A stretch of 64,000 nucleotides of DNA. It comes from Annona cherimola. Taxonomy: Eukaryota; Streptophyta; Magnoliopsida; Magnoliales; Annonaceae. Positions 36,240 to 48,203 of this stretch are shown here, in pieces. Every line of letters begins with the position of its first letter. The first letter of the stretch is position 1. The translations under genes and the position numbers were made by a program. The DNA lies in contig CM059973.1 of the NCBI GenBank assembly GCA_030490835.1, forward strand, positions 82,723,221-82,787,220, given 5' to 3'. A model generated the notes under the pieces. It was given only the letters and a program-made list of their open reading frames with translations, was not told where the DNA came from and made no database searches.

Positions 36240-37766
36240 TTCCAACTGCACCAGAACAGTCGACCAACCTACTCAGAAGCATCACCTAATATTTGCAAGT
36301 CCCATTCATCCTCTTCCTAGTTGTGATCGTCTGTCAGTACGGACGGTCATTAAAAACCAGCAAATGGTCTGATTATTCGATCTTCCGGATACGGCGCATG
36401 TTCCATCTGGGCAATTTCCCCCTGGAGAAGGAAATGGTTGACGGAGACCAAGGTGGTTGCACAAAACCTGTGACAACATACACTTCAACTGGGTCACGGA
36501 CATGGGAGGCCCAGAAAGATCGAATATCGAAAGGTTGGTCAGCTGGGAAGCATGACTTTTCGTTGTAGCCTTTTTCTTCAATTGCAGTTGTGAAAGCCGG
36601 GAATTCTTTTGTTCCATTAATCGTTCTCTCCTGGATTGTTGGAATGGTATGCAACATTACGTGAAGATTACATAAAGGACAAGCAGGACGCATCCACCTA
36701 ACACATATGGTCAATTTGGTCGAATGAATACCGGCATGCAGATTTCTCCATATTTATTGAGAATTTTTGGGATCTCATAGTGTCGAATTAATGTAAGTCC
36801 ATAAAGCATGGGCTTAAGGGCTTCTTTGTGGGTAACTTGTCTGAGCATGTCCGGTTGTCGCGAAGACTTCCGCACTAGTTTTATATATTTGATTGCTTGT
36901 CATCAAGGATTTCGTAGATTCCCATAACCTACGCCTGGGCCCCATTCAGCTCATAGTGGGCATTGGTAGGGATTCGCATCGTCTGGCCTGTTTTCCCACA
37001 CAATCAGCAATATTGAACCAGTAAAATAACAGAAATAATCTGAGTTATAATATTTGAATTTCCCCCCCCTTTTCTGGTTCCGTTGGTTGGAAAAAGAACT
37101 AGCAAAGTTTTGAGTGGACGGGGGTCGCGTTTTGGTTCTTACTCCGATTCTCGTCTAATTTTCGTTATAGTGATTATTGACGTCGATCATATGTTTACTA
37201 TGCATGGTAGAGCAATTTTGTATTCCTCATGCATTTATATGACTTCAATTACGTACGTGCCGCTCTCCAAACAGCTGGTATCTAACGTTTTCCTTTCACG
37301 ATTTGCAACTGAAACGATGTCACGACTCGCTTTATTATTAGCAACCCCAGAAATGGAACGAAATACTTGAAAAGTAAATGGAGTGAGGGCCTGTTTGCTG
37401 TGCGTTATCTTTGGCTGCCAGCACTTTACAAAAATTTAAGCGTTTGGCCGCATCCAAAAATTTTAATCTCCCTTGAATAATGGCTATTGTCAGTAAAAAT
37501 TTCTACATCTGCATGGGGTTGCTTGCTTATGCTTCCCCTTAAAGGTACAAACGTGCTGGTGGCAGTATTTTGGTATGTAGGGAGGCTAGGCCAATTAAGC
37601 CCTAAATCGACGGATGAATATATCTGCAGCCACGTGAAGATAAATCAGATGATTTCACTGTGTGTATACCCCTGATCTAGCCAGATATGAATAGAATAAG
37701 ATTTTCTATTTTCTACCTTTCTTTTCCGTTTGCAATATTACTTTTTATATTCTTAATATAAAATTT
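36240..37766. other. PEX3 3' UTR and spacer, no further gene seen
   Basis: The first few hundred bases after the PEX3 stop are probably 3' UTR. Overlapping short open frames on both strands at 36300-36714 and one at 37083-37370 show no domain and mutually exclude each other. I annotate none of them as genes. Confidence 0.4.
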
Positions 37767-38016
37767 TATTTTTTTTGATGGTTTATATTTACATACATCT
37801 CAACACATATTATATTGTTTTTCTGAGACAACCTTACAACTACGGAGATACACAACTCCGCCAAAGAAATCTGGAGACACAGCTCCACTAAAGAATCAAG
37901 AAGACAACTGCTCCCACACCGCCCCCAAAGGGAGACAACAGCTCCCAATTTATCCTAAAGGGCCGAACCGTCATTCGAACCCTCGCTGACTGCCATTGCG
38001 CCACAGCCAGCGTTGG
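37767..38016 (-). mobile_element. tRNA-derived SINE with 10-bp target duplication
   Basis: Flanking direct repeats TATAAAATTT lie at 37757-37766 and 38017-38026. Read on the minus strand, the element starts CCAACGCTGGCTGTGGCGCA with the A-box-like TGGCGCAATGG and the B-box-like GGTTCGAATGA. It then has GGAGCTGTTGTCTCC-type repeats and ends in an A-rich tail (ATCAAAAAAAATAAAA). The A-to-B spacing is shorter than in a tRNA, so the head may be internally deleted. Confidence 0.75.
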
Positions 38017-38026
38017 TATAAAATTT

Positions 38027-39485
38027 CATTTTTAAACACACGGCAACCCCACCTTTTATCGTTCACATTTCATTCCTTTCCAATTCCTCTCAAACAGACC
38101 GTTAACTGACGGAACAGTCCGTTCAACTGGTTCGCAGTGAATCTTGTCAGGGACAACTCAGATCGGATGGAATTCATCTTGTCAGTTGGAATCCAATCAG
38201 ATGCAGCTGTAGTGTACGTAATGCGGAACAGCTATCTGGCGACCGCAATGGCGCGCTGTACAAACATAGTGCTCACCATCCCTACCCTTCTCTAATATTA
38301 AAACTTTATTACTCATTTTACTTTTAATCCATTCTCTCTCATCGTACCATTTCTTCTGTTTTCATGTTACCATCTGGACTCCATTTGTCGTGTTTCAAAA
38401 TAACCTACTTTGCTGCCTGAACGCTATACAATTTTTGAATGGGCGAGGGAATTCCTACTACTCTCCAACTTCAACACTAGTTTACAACTAATCTCTCCTT
38501 GAAGCACTTTCCAATTCCCATGCAGGAGCAAGCTAGGGAACGCGTTACTTTCTGATAAAATCCCAACCGGCCGCCTATTTTTTCCTCTGCATTATATTCA
38601 TTTGTACGTAGTTATCTGTATTTTACTTCATTAGAAACCATCTTGGTAGCATAGATGCAAACATGAGTAATGGATCAGCCATTAGTTATAATATTTCCTC
38701 TGCTATAATCCCCTATATATACAGCTTATATCAACACATCCAACTTATTCAAATTACACAACAAATACTCTCCACAGAAGTATCCTTTAGGACAGAAATT
38801 ACTGCGTCGTGATTTATTGATATCTCAACAAATTTACAAGCCAGGTTACTATTGTACACATTTTAATGAACTGGAACTACGAGGAAACATACCATTCACC
38901 GATCCTGAGTCCAACATATCCCCTGGCATCCGGTGATCATGATCTTTGATTTGATTATGGGCTTTACTGGGCATCACGAGGAAGTTCCCTTTAGGCTTCA
39001 TTTGGCCGCTCGATGGATGTACGGGGCGAAAAATCTGTTTCTAAATTCCTTGGCTAAAAAACAAAAAAAATAAATACATAAATAAAATTTTCATATTTTC
39101 CAGTAAACTAAATTAATTAGCTTTCTGCAAATCAACATTCCATTTGACATGCTGTGCGGGAGAATCACTCGGCCAAGAGAAGCCTTAATAGCTTTCCGCG
39201 AAAGTTGGTTTTATAAAATTAAGCCTCATTTGACATGAAATCCTATTTGGCAAATGTTATAGCTTAAGGATATACTCATTACTATTTTTAAATAAAAAGA
39301 CAGTTCAAAACTGCTTAATACAGAAGCTTCAAAATATCACTTCTATTAAAAATGCTCTTTCATTTTTTCTCAAGCAAAAGTAAAATAGTCATCACAAGGC
39401 CAAACAAATCCTTAATTTAGGAGAGAAATGCTTCCCCATCTAAACACTTTAAATTATTTACAGAAGCGTGGGCTTGCATAGTGGT
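38027..39485. other. gene-free spacer
   Basis: Moderately AT-rich, with no open frame of coding character on either strand. The word GACCGTTAACTGACGGAACAG near 38098 is a local imperfect palindrome. Nothing else is supportable. Confidence 0.4.
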
Positions 39486-39730
39486 AATTAAAGAATGTTT
39501 GGCATTCGATAAAGGGTGTGAATGAAATGGAATGAATTTTAAGAAGTGAAGAAAGATATAATATGAAAGAGATAAAGTAAGAAAAATGTGGAAATAAATA
39601 TGATAGAAGTACGAAAAATACGAATAAATAATTAAAATAAAAATAAAAAATTAAATGATAATATAATTAATACCTTCAACCTTCACATTCCATTATATTC
39701 TATTAGGTTGTCACCAAACACTTTCTAGGA
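39486..39730. mobile_element. MITE-like element
   Basis: The left end AATGTTTGGCATTCG is mirrored by the right end GTTGTCACCAAACACTTTC, and inner arms also pair (AATGGAATG against CATTCCATT). It is about 245 bp, AT-rich and non-coding. No clean target duplication was found. Confidence 0.5.
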
Positions 39731-40165
39731 AGCCATTAATGTAGCTTAGCAACATAATTCCTAACGATATTATAAATACCTCATCACGTTGAAGGGAGCT
39801 AATTTTCTCATGTCCCACAACAAGATTGAATAAGAAATCACGACGCCATTCCGCATTATTTTCAAACTGTGAAAATTACGTACATGGGAACATGGACGGC
39901 ATGAAAGTCAATCAGACATCAGAAGGTCCGAATACCAGGGCGAATTTCTTTGTATGTGAAAAATGAAAGAAAATTCCTATTTTTTCCCATTTCTTACAAA
40001 GAAGTGGTTAACTATCTAAGAAAGACTGATTACTTTCAGATGAATAACATGATTTTACCTGACGACTAGGTAAATCTGAGCTTACCTCCCTGCACTTACA
40101 ATGTTTGATGTCTTGACGTTTCTATCGATCGAAGAAGGTGGCAGCTGAACAAATAAAGAGTCAAA

Positions 40166-40446
40166 GGGTGTGTTTGGCAATTGACAAAAAATATCAAGTT
40201 AAAACTTTTCAATCTAAAACTTTTCACTTTCCACAACTATTATATTTTTTAATTATTTTTTTACATTTTTCTATGCAACTACCCTACTTTTTAATCATTT
40301 CTACACTACTATCCACATAATTAACCTATCTATTTTAACTTTATCCTCTTTATTATTCATCATTACCCCTATTATATCACATCATTCGACAACTTTTACT
40401 CTCTAAAATTTTTCATCAAAAGTTTTATTCATTACCAAACACACCC
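40166..40446 (+). mobile_element. full-length Tourist-like MITE, 281 bp
   Basis: GGGTGTGTTTGGCAATTGAC...ACCAAACACACCC has exactly the length of the reference copy at 12353 and the same orientation. Flanks are AAA on both sides. Termini and internal blocks are well preserved. Confidence 0.85.
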
Positions 40447-40739
40447 AAAGAGAAGAACATGTCAGAACTCAGAAATGAGGGGTGTGGAAGGGAAGGGAGC
40501 TCCCTTCAGTCCAAGACAAGACAGACGAAGCCAAACACGGCTCCCGCATCGTTGGATCAAAAAACCATCGAATCCCCGCCGTTGGATGAGTTCATGAGCC
40601 AACGAGTCAGCAGCGGAGATTAGCTTCTTATTATCCTGAACTGGACTGAAGAGAGCTCCTTTACTTCATGACCCTAGGTACATAAGGAAAACCTACAAAC
40701 AGAAAATCACAATCGCTTTACTGCTGGTAACGATGAAGC

Positions 40740-41300
40740 AGACAGAACTCAAAAGAAAGAGAGGACGATGGGAAGAACTAGCCAGCGGCGTCCTTGAGAA
40801 AGAGGTGAGACATGTGCAAGAAGAGGAATGGCATGAAAAGAGCAGGAAGAAGAGCGCTGCTTAAATAGATTGAAACATGCCGACAGAAGAAATCCAACGT
40901 AGATTTTGCTGGAATAAGCAGTATTATGGTGTCCACCACTATCTACGACCTCCTCTTCTGATACGACCAGCCGCACCGTGTGCTATCGGTGCAACATGTT
41001 CCTCCAATGTTCTTATCGACGTTTCCAAAAACAGGGTCTTGGATGGGGATATCCATCACAGATTCACAAGAATGCGTGTCGTTGTCAATTTTCATTGGTG
41101 AATGGTGTCAACCTTTTCTTACTCGAACCGAACTTCCTTCGATCACTTTCCCCAGACTTCCTTCGTACTACGCCAAAAACCCCATCACCCACAGCTGGAA
41201 AGACGAGTCGGTAATTTTATGTAATTCCGGACCAATTCCAATCAGCCCCGTCGCATCAGAATCTTGGCCTGTAAAAGCATACTTGTCCTAGAGAATCATC
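40740..41300. other. GC-richer segment with competing open frames on both strands, unidentified
   Basis: Open frames of 74-103 codons overlap on the plus strand (40877-41101, 40980-41291). One minus-strand frame can be followed from about 41290 to 40790 with three stops and ends in a hydrophobic stretch. Base composition differs from the AT-rich surroundings. I do not recognise any product; it may be an old gene fragment or promoter-type DNA. Confidence 0.3.
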
Positions 41301-41560
41301 CTCACCGTTCATGTCATGCATCATCGTACATATAAATGGCTGGGGCAACGAAAGCAGTGGCCGCACCGGCTGAGTTGATTGATTTCGACAGCCTACCCCG
41401 ACTGTAGATTCGGTTCAGCAGTCCATAGACCATACCGTGCATCGATCCGAACAACTGCACTAAAATTCCCAACTACCTTTTTTTTTTAAAAAATGATTGT
41501 TTTCATCCAAAACAAAATGATTGTTAGGTTAAGGTGTGCCCGGGAATGTAGGGGCATTTT

Positions 41561-42081
41561 TGGTAATCGATGGGATGGTTTCCTATGAGAAATGATAATT
41601 GTCGTCTGTAGTATTTTTTAACTATCTAACCGTCTATTTTTTCAACTTTACTTCTGTACTTCAATCATTTTTCTTTAAATTATTTTATTTTTTCCAACTT
41701 TACTTCTATCATTTTATATTATTCCTACAAACTTCATAATATTCTTTTTTCTCAGACCCCACCTTATCTCAAAATCACACTAAAATTTCCATTGCACAAA
41801 CTAGGTTGAAAGTGGAGTGGTGGGAAATTTTTTTAGAATAATGTGAATTTTTATGAAATTTTAGGATAGTGTAGTAAGTAGATAAGAGAATATTTTAAAA
41901 ATTGTGTGAATAAAGTAAAATAATAAAAGTAAAGTTGGAATAAATATGATAGATGTAAGAAAAATAATTGGAATATAGAACTAAAGTTGAAAAAATAAAA
42001 TTGTTGAATAGTAAAATGATTTATGAAATAATATTTAAGAAAGAGAAAACCATGGAAAACCAGTAGTATCTATTACCAAAC
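41561..42081. repeat. long foldback (imperfect inverted repeat)
   Basis: The left arm from TTGGTAATCGATGGGATGG and the right arm ending ...GTATCTATTACCAAA are inverted. Both share TTTTTCAACTTTA.TTCTGTA/TATTCCAAT blocks over about 200 bp. It is AT-rich and non-coding, probably a foldback-type MITE or two opposed copies. Confidence 0.6.
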
Positions 42082-43322
42082 GTGTTGTGGAATTATGAAG
42101 GTGATGTGATATGATAGAGGTAAAAAAATAATAATAATAATGATATGAAAAATAATTGAAATATAAAGTAGAAATGAAAAGAATATAGTAGTCAAGATAG
42201 GTAAATAATTAAAATGCAATGTGAAATAAGATTTCCATCTCCCCTCTCCCTCGTTATCTTTCCAAACAGACCCTAACATTTATTCTAAATAGAAGTGTTT
42301 TTCGGTAATAAAATTTATAATGACAGATAATTGAAAAGGACTTGCCTTTTGTGAAACTCACTTCCATGTAATCTTATTCATTTTCCATACCTTAATGATT
42401 GATAAAAAATTCACTCAATCTATATTGTTATGGAAACTTTGTCATTTGTCCAGTATCATTATACAAAAGTCTTATCCACAAATATATAAAATCGATGTAA
42501 TAAAATAATTTTATGCTAAATATTGCTTTTATAATTATATTTCAACATCTATACTTTCTAAAATATCATTAATGTGTACATAAATGATTTTGTAAAGTAT
42601 TTTTTCATTTTAATGCAATGTAAATTATTTGGGGTGAAACTTGTTTTTTTGCCAAACAAATATTGAATGAAATGAATTTTTCATCAATCATCAAGATGTG
42701 AAAATTTGATGGAGTTACATGAAATTACTCTTACGTTACTTGATTATATAGAAGTGTGACTCAATGAAAGCAACTCTTATATTAATTTCATAGTAGAAAG
42801 TTTATTCAATTCTAAGTTTCAAGTGTATTATATGAGATTTTTTTCATTTGTGTCTACATAGTCTAGATGATTTTGTAAGTATACCGTGATTTATGATAAA
42901 ATTGCTAGTGTGCCTATGTAGTTTTGTTAAAATTAGAGGCATATCACTTCAATTATTAGGAGTACATTAATGAGCATTACAAATATTATTGAAACGATGA
43001 AAATACTTATGTGAAAAGCAAAATTACTATTTGTTGCAAAATTTTTTAATAATGAATTATAGAATAAATATTTAAATAATAACACAAAAATAATCAATTA
43101 GATATATTTTATGCTGTTAAAATATAAAAATTATTTTGAAAAACATTCCTCATACTAAATAGATTAATTTTGTGTTGTTAGATTTTGAAATTTTTTACCA
43201 TAAATATTCTTCAAAATTAATTTTCAATATTATAATAGAAAATACCTCCAACGGAATGATAGCCCTTTAATTTCAACAAAACCACGTAGATATCTTTAAA
43301 TTTTTGTCAATAGTAGTGATAG
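42082..43322. other. AT-rich spacer with a worn MITE, no gene seen
   Basis: The first 190 bp (to CTTTCCAAACAGACCCTAA near 42276) resemble a worn MITE. The rest is very AT-rich with no coding frame or terminal repeats that I can support. Confidence 0.35.
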
Positions 43323-43519
43323 CTTGGTCAACATGCAACTAACATAGCTAGCAAGAGTCCTACCTCTCCGGGCTTCAAGTCCCGGCTTAAAGAGTTTATC
43401 TTTCATTTTTTTGAACAATGTCTTTATAGTTAACAACATTGTTAGATTTACACTTTGGAGCTTGGATTGGATTATGTGATGTACCTTGGTTGAGTTGTAA
43501 ATACAAGAATAAAAAAAAT
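43323..43519 (+). mobile_element. tRNA-derived SINE, probable
   Basis: The A-box-like TAGCTTGGTCAA (43320) and B-box-like GGGCTTCAAGTCCC (near 43370) are about 50 nt apart, as in a tRNA. An A-rich tail ends at 43519. Imperfect 8-bp flanks AGTGATAG (43315-43322) and AGTGACAG (43520-43527) fit a target duplication with one change. Confidence 0.5.
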
Positions 43520-43801
43520 AGTGACAGTTAGCAAAAACTCTAATAATATTTATAAGTCTATGTCAAGTGAGGTTATTTCCATGATTGACTGACAACGTCA
43601 TTTATAGGTTATAATACCATTAATAATCTCATAATTAGGAAGACGTTAATTAGTGACATGGTTGCTGTATACGCAGAGATATTTGATTTAATAGGAAACT
43701 CTCAGTTTGGCTCACCTGTATAATGACGAAATGAAATACATTTACTCGTCGGATTTGAAATTATATGCTTTTATTAGAAAGTTTAGTTTCATGCAAATTA
43801 A

Positions 43802-44030
43802 AGGTGTATTTAAAAAGTAATAAAATTTTTGAATGAAAATTTTTTAAAATGGAAGAAAATGATATAATATAATATAGATAATAATGAAAAGTAAAGAAAA
43901 TAATGTTCAAATAGATAGGTTTGTTGTACAGGTAATGTAGAAATAATTGAAAATAGAGTAGTTATATAGTAAGATGTAAAGAAATAATTGAAACTTAGAT
44001 AATTGCGTAGAATGAAAAGTTTTAGTTTAA
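43802..44030 (-). mobile_element. MITE remnant of the GGGTGTGTTTG family
   Basis: It starts AAGGTGTATTTAAAAAG and follows the purine-rich family strand to the block AAAAGTTTTAGTTTAAA. The far terminus is lost. Confidence 0.55.
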
Positions 44031-45235
44031 AGTGAGCTAAATATTTACAAGGATTTGGGAATGATAGAAGCACTTGTAAAATCAAGGGGATGAAATCAAT
44101 GAACTAGTCTGAGGCGTTACTTAAACCTTTTTATGAATAAATTAGGCTTGAAAATACCTGGAGCTAATTAAAACAGAGGGAAATCCTTTGTGCCAAGCCC
44201 CAAGAAAATCGTTGGCTAATTTAAAGTCGGACAGGCTCCGGTAACTTCCTCTCGGAGAAATATATATATATTTTTTTGCAACGAACCCATGAAGGCTGGA
44301 TGTTTATTACCCGGTTAATTACGTAGCTACATATGACCCAGTACATGTGGAATTTAGCATTGCCCATGAATTAAATCCACTGTACATTCCAAAAGAGCAG
44401 TAACAAAAACCGGACTTCTCCGGCGGCCTTACAACTGACATTGGCCATTGAAGGGGAAACCCAGAGACATGAGTGGGGCTGGCTCCACTTGCCCATCACT
44501 CTATTTTTTCCGCGGGGGAATGATTGTTGACTCTTGGTACACTTTGTGTGTATTCAAGATACCCATTCGATGTAATGGGGATGAGATTCACTTATCCCAA
44601 AAAGAAAATTTCCCATTTCCCATTTCTCATCCAATTATATCTCATTCCGTACAAATCACGTGATACTGAATAAATCTTTGATCATTTACAACTCGTACAA
44701 ATCATAATCCAAAGTAAAGCAAAGACAAAACATCCACCTCGTCAACTACCCCACAACAAACAAGTGATAATCACGGCCGGAGTATTTCTTGTTTCGGTTC
44801 TTGCCTTAATTTCCTGACATAATTTTTACTTAGGCCCAGAATCCTTGGCTGTAATCATTCCGAGCTGCCCCTTTTTTGATAATCCAAAGCAAAGCAAACA
44901 CAAAAGGTATGTCGTCTGCTGCCCCCAACAAATTAAAATTCTTTAAATAACAACTAGAATTAAAACTACATAAATATATAATTTTTTTTATGAAACAAAA
45001 ATATATAATTTTAAAAACATAAAAACAACATAAAAAATTATTGTTGAGTAACAAATATACATATGGTGTATTTTAGTATTATTATATATCCCAAAAAATA
45101 ACAGCCTGTTTTTTCATTTTCAATGTAACTTTTTCAATATTAATGCCCTTTTTTTTTTATCATTCCCGATACATTTTTATACCAAATTCTTATTTCATCA
45201 CCATCTCATTCTCATTTCATCCAAACTCTGAACAT
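44031..45235. other. gene-free spacer
   Basis: There is no frame with coding character. The stretch 44400-44560 is somewhat GC-richer, but short open frames there do not resemble a protein family I know. Confidence 0.35.
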
Positions 45236-45388
45236 TAGGACATGTTTGGCTAAAACAGAAACTTTTTAAACAGAAACTTTTTAAACCAAAACTGAACATT
45301 ATTTTTTTTACCACTCATCATTACCCCTGTTGTATTATATAATTCTCTCATGTCAAAAATTTTATCACTTTTCAAACACATTCTTAGT
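45236..45388 (+). mobile_element. internally deleted MITE remnant
   Basis: It begins TTAGGACATGTTTGGC and ends TTTTCAAACACATTCTTA, with a small duplication AACAGAAACTTTTTAAA at the left. Only the outer blocks of the family remain. Confidence 0.45.
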
Positions 45389-45975
45389 GTAATAAAAAAT
45401 ATGAGACTATTGTATCATATTTCAACTTTTTAATAATTTATAAATTTAGTGTAATGAAAATATAAGAGACCATTCAAGGTTTATAAAACTCGCTAATAGA
45501 TATTACCCACCTAAAAAATTATGTTATAAAATATAAATTTAACAAATTCAAGATTATATATTCAATGTGGGTCTTGTTGGATTCATCTTTTCAAGTACAT
45601 AAGAAATATATATAATTTATTTTATTTTATAATTTTGGATAATATATAAGTAAAAATCTTAATACGTAACGAAAGGCTAATTTGCTTATCTAAGAACATA
45701 ATTTTATAAAATAAAATTTCAATATAATATGTGCAATAACCGTCTTGTTGGTTTGTGTTTTCAAGCAACTGGAACATACAAAAAATTTTAATACATAAAA
45801 TACAATTGTAAAAATTTGTAAAAGTAAAGTTTATATCTATTTGCCATGTCAAATAGAACGACGAGCAAATCAATGGTGCAGGTGAAAATATTGGCCGCAT
45901 GTGCATATATTTTCGTACACCTCATAATACCACAGCGAAACATAATCTTGCCGAAGAAAATTTCCCTTCTTTATT

Positions 45976-46226
45976 TGGGAAATGTTAAAACTTTTAAAGA
46001 AAAATTGTTGGAATAAAAAATTTTTGAAATTGAAGAAATAAAGTGATACGATAAGGGTAATGATGAAAAGTAAAGAGGATAAAGTTAAAATAGATATGTT
46101 AGCTGTAGAGGTAATTATGTAAAAATTATTAAAAAGTAGAATAATTGTATAAGAAGAAGTGAAGAAATAATTTAAAAATAGGATAGTTGTGGATATTGAA
46201 TTTTTTTTTTTGATAAACAAACACCC
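45976..46226 (-). mobile_element. MITE remnant of the GGGTGTGTTTG family
   Basis: The right end ...AACAAACACCC is followed by TAA. The interior has the purine-rich blocks GATAAGGGTAATGATGAAAA and AAAATAGATATGTTAGCTG. The left end is eroded to TTTGGGAAATG. Confidence 0.55.
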
Positions 46227-47068
46227 TAAATCGATTTTTCATCCCATTTTATCAATTTTTGGTTGATAAAATCGACGTCATCAACCCATAGTATCGAAAC
46301 GGTGGAAAACAATATCATTTTTCAGTATATTGTTTTATCCTCATGTTAGAAAATGATAATATGGTCAATAATCAAGAAATTGAAGTAGAATTAATATATA
46401 ACCAGCGAGGCGCTAGGCCCACTGGGAAGAGCTGCCAGCTGCTATTGCAACGATGCGTGTTCGTGCTCGAAACAGGGTTGCTGTCCTTGATTATTCGACT
46501 GGGAAACACTATTTTCTTAGCTCCATATTTTCTTAAGGTGGAACTGTATCTCCAAGTTGTTTGGGTGTTAAAAAGTTGCAAATGACAAAAAAGTGAAGTT
46601 TTTAAAAGAAGAGAGCAATAAAAATATATCAACAATACCAACAGCAACGAAATGGTATATTTGGATAAACAGTAAAAGAAATAAAGTTAAAAGTAAAAAT
46701 AATTGAAAAGTGAGATAATTGTATAAAAATATATGAAGAAATAATTAAAAATTTAGTAATGATGGAGATTTGAAAGTTTTTAATATAGCCAAATATACCT
46801 AAAGAATAGAACCTAAAAAGATTATTAGCAAAGTTAAATATAAAACTTATTATAATTTATATAATAGATTAGAAACTAGATTTTAAAAAAGAAAATATGT
46901 TTTTTGAGAGAAGAAAATATTTAAGTTAGGATAATTTAAGAGAAAGTAAAAGTAAACACTTGAACTGGTGTTACGATCCAATGACCCATGTTTAAATGCA
47001 ACATTTAGGCATGGTTAATATCAAACGCGTTATGTGTTTGTTTACATTTAAAAGTTTTTAAATCAAAT

Positions 47069-47342
47069 GTGTGTTTGGAAGGTGGTAAAATTTTTGATGT
47101 AAAAACTTTTGAATTGAAATAAAATAATGTAATATACATATTTCATTGCAATCATATAATAGAAGTAATGTTGGAAAATAAAGAGAATAAAATTAAACAT
47201 GTTAGTTCTATGAATAGTTGAATAAAAATGATTAAAAATAGAGTATTTGTATAAAAAAATGTAACAAAATAATTAAAAATAAAATAATTATAAAGATTGA
47301 AAATTTTTAAATTAAAAAGTTTTACACTTATCTAAAAACACC
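47069..47342 (-). mobile_element. MITE remnant, with a further opposed remnant to its right
   Basis: GTGTGTTTGGAAGGTGG...ATCTAAAAACACC is followed by TTA. Directly to the right (47346-47555) comes a copy of the pyrimidine-rich strand without clear ends, so the two form an inverted pair. Confidence 0.5.
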
Positions 47343-47555
47343 TTAAAAACTGTTTATTATTCACAATTATCCTATTTTAATTATTTGTACACATCTTTTT
47401 GTACAACTATACTACTTTTAAATTATTTGTACACAATTAACTTGTCTATTTTAATATTATTCTCTTTACTCCTTATTATTACTACAATTATATTATATTA
47501 TTTTTTTCGTATAAAAATTTTTACGCTAAAATTTTTTTATCCTGAAGTTTTATCC

Positions 47556-48200
47556 AACGGCCGTGCACTTTTTTGGCACGACGCGGCGCCATCCGTCCAC
47601 CGTATCGACCTGCGTCAGCTACATCCTTACGTCCATGCCATACGGGTTCGCTTTTCGCCATGAATTTTCCAATCAAATGTACGTTCCAGATGAATAATTC
47701 CAAGAACGAATTCCCATCATCAGCATCTGCTGGCAGAACCCAACTCCCACCTCCCACGAATTCCCTAACGTACACAGTCGCATGGAAATGCGTGGACAAC
47801 CACGATGCGGATTGAAAGCCTCGTATCCGCATGAAATCTTGCCCAACAGATCAATTGCCCCTGCAAATTCATTTTCTACCTCCTGCGTATGAATTCCTGC
47901 TGCCTGCCTGCCAGCGCACCAAAGGCGCGGCAGCCCCACATTTTTTTCAGATCTTCCGACCCAAAAATCAGAACGGGGTCATCTAAACATCAAAAACAGT
48001 GGCATGTACGGTCGGCTGAGCTGTGCCTGTCACCGAGACGCCCGGCGGCCTCGGCCCCTCTGCCATCATTCCTCTCGAACCATCCATTACCACTTCGGCC
48101 CAAGATGATGAGCCTGTGGAATGTGGGCTGTAAGATTGTACAGTGGGGGACCATTTTCAGACGCTCTCTGTCAGTTGGTTTTCTTTTCTCTTCTTTTCTA
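47556..48200. other. GC-rich island with open frames on both strands, unidentified
   Basis: The composition rises sharply against the AT-rich surroundings, with many CpG (ACGCGGCGCC, GACGCCCGGCGGCC). Minus-strand frames of 103 and 88 codons (47521-47832, 47673-47939) and plus-strand frames overlap one another. None shows a domain I know. It could be a promoter, an exon of an unrecognised gene, or captured DNA. Confidence 0.3.
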
Positions 48201-48203
48201 TAA

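Noticed and set aside
37083..37370. 95-codon plus-strand frame as a gene
   Set aside because: No domain, no coding-like composition, and it begins at a non-ATG codon; it lies in spacer DNA.
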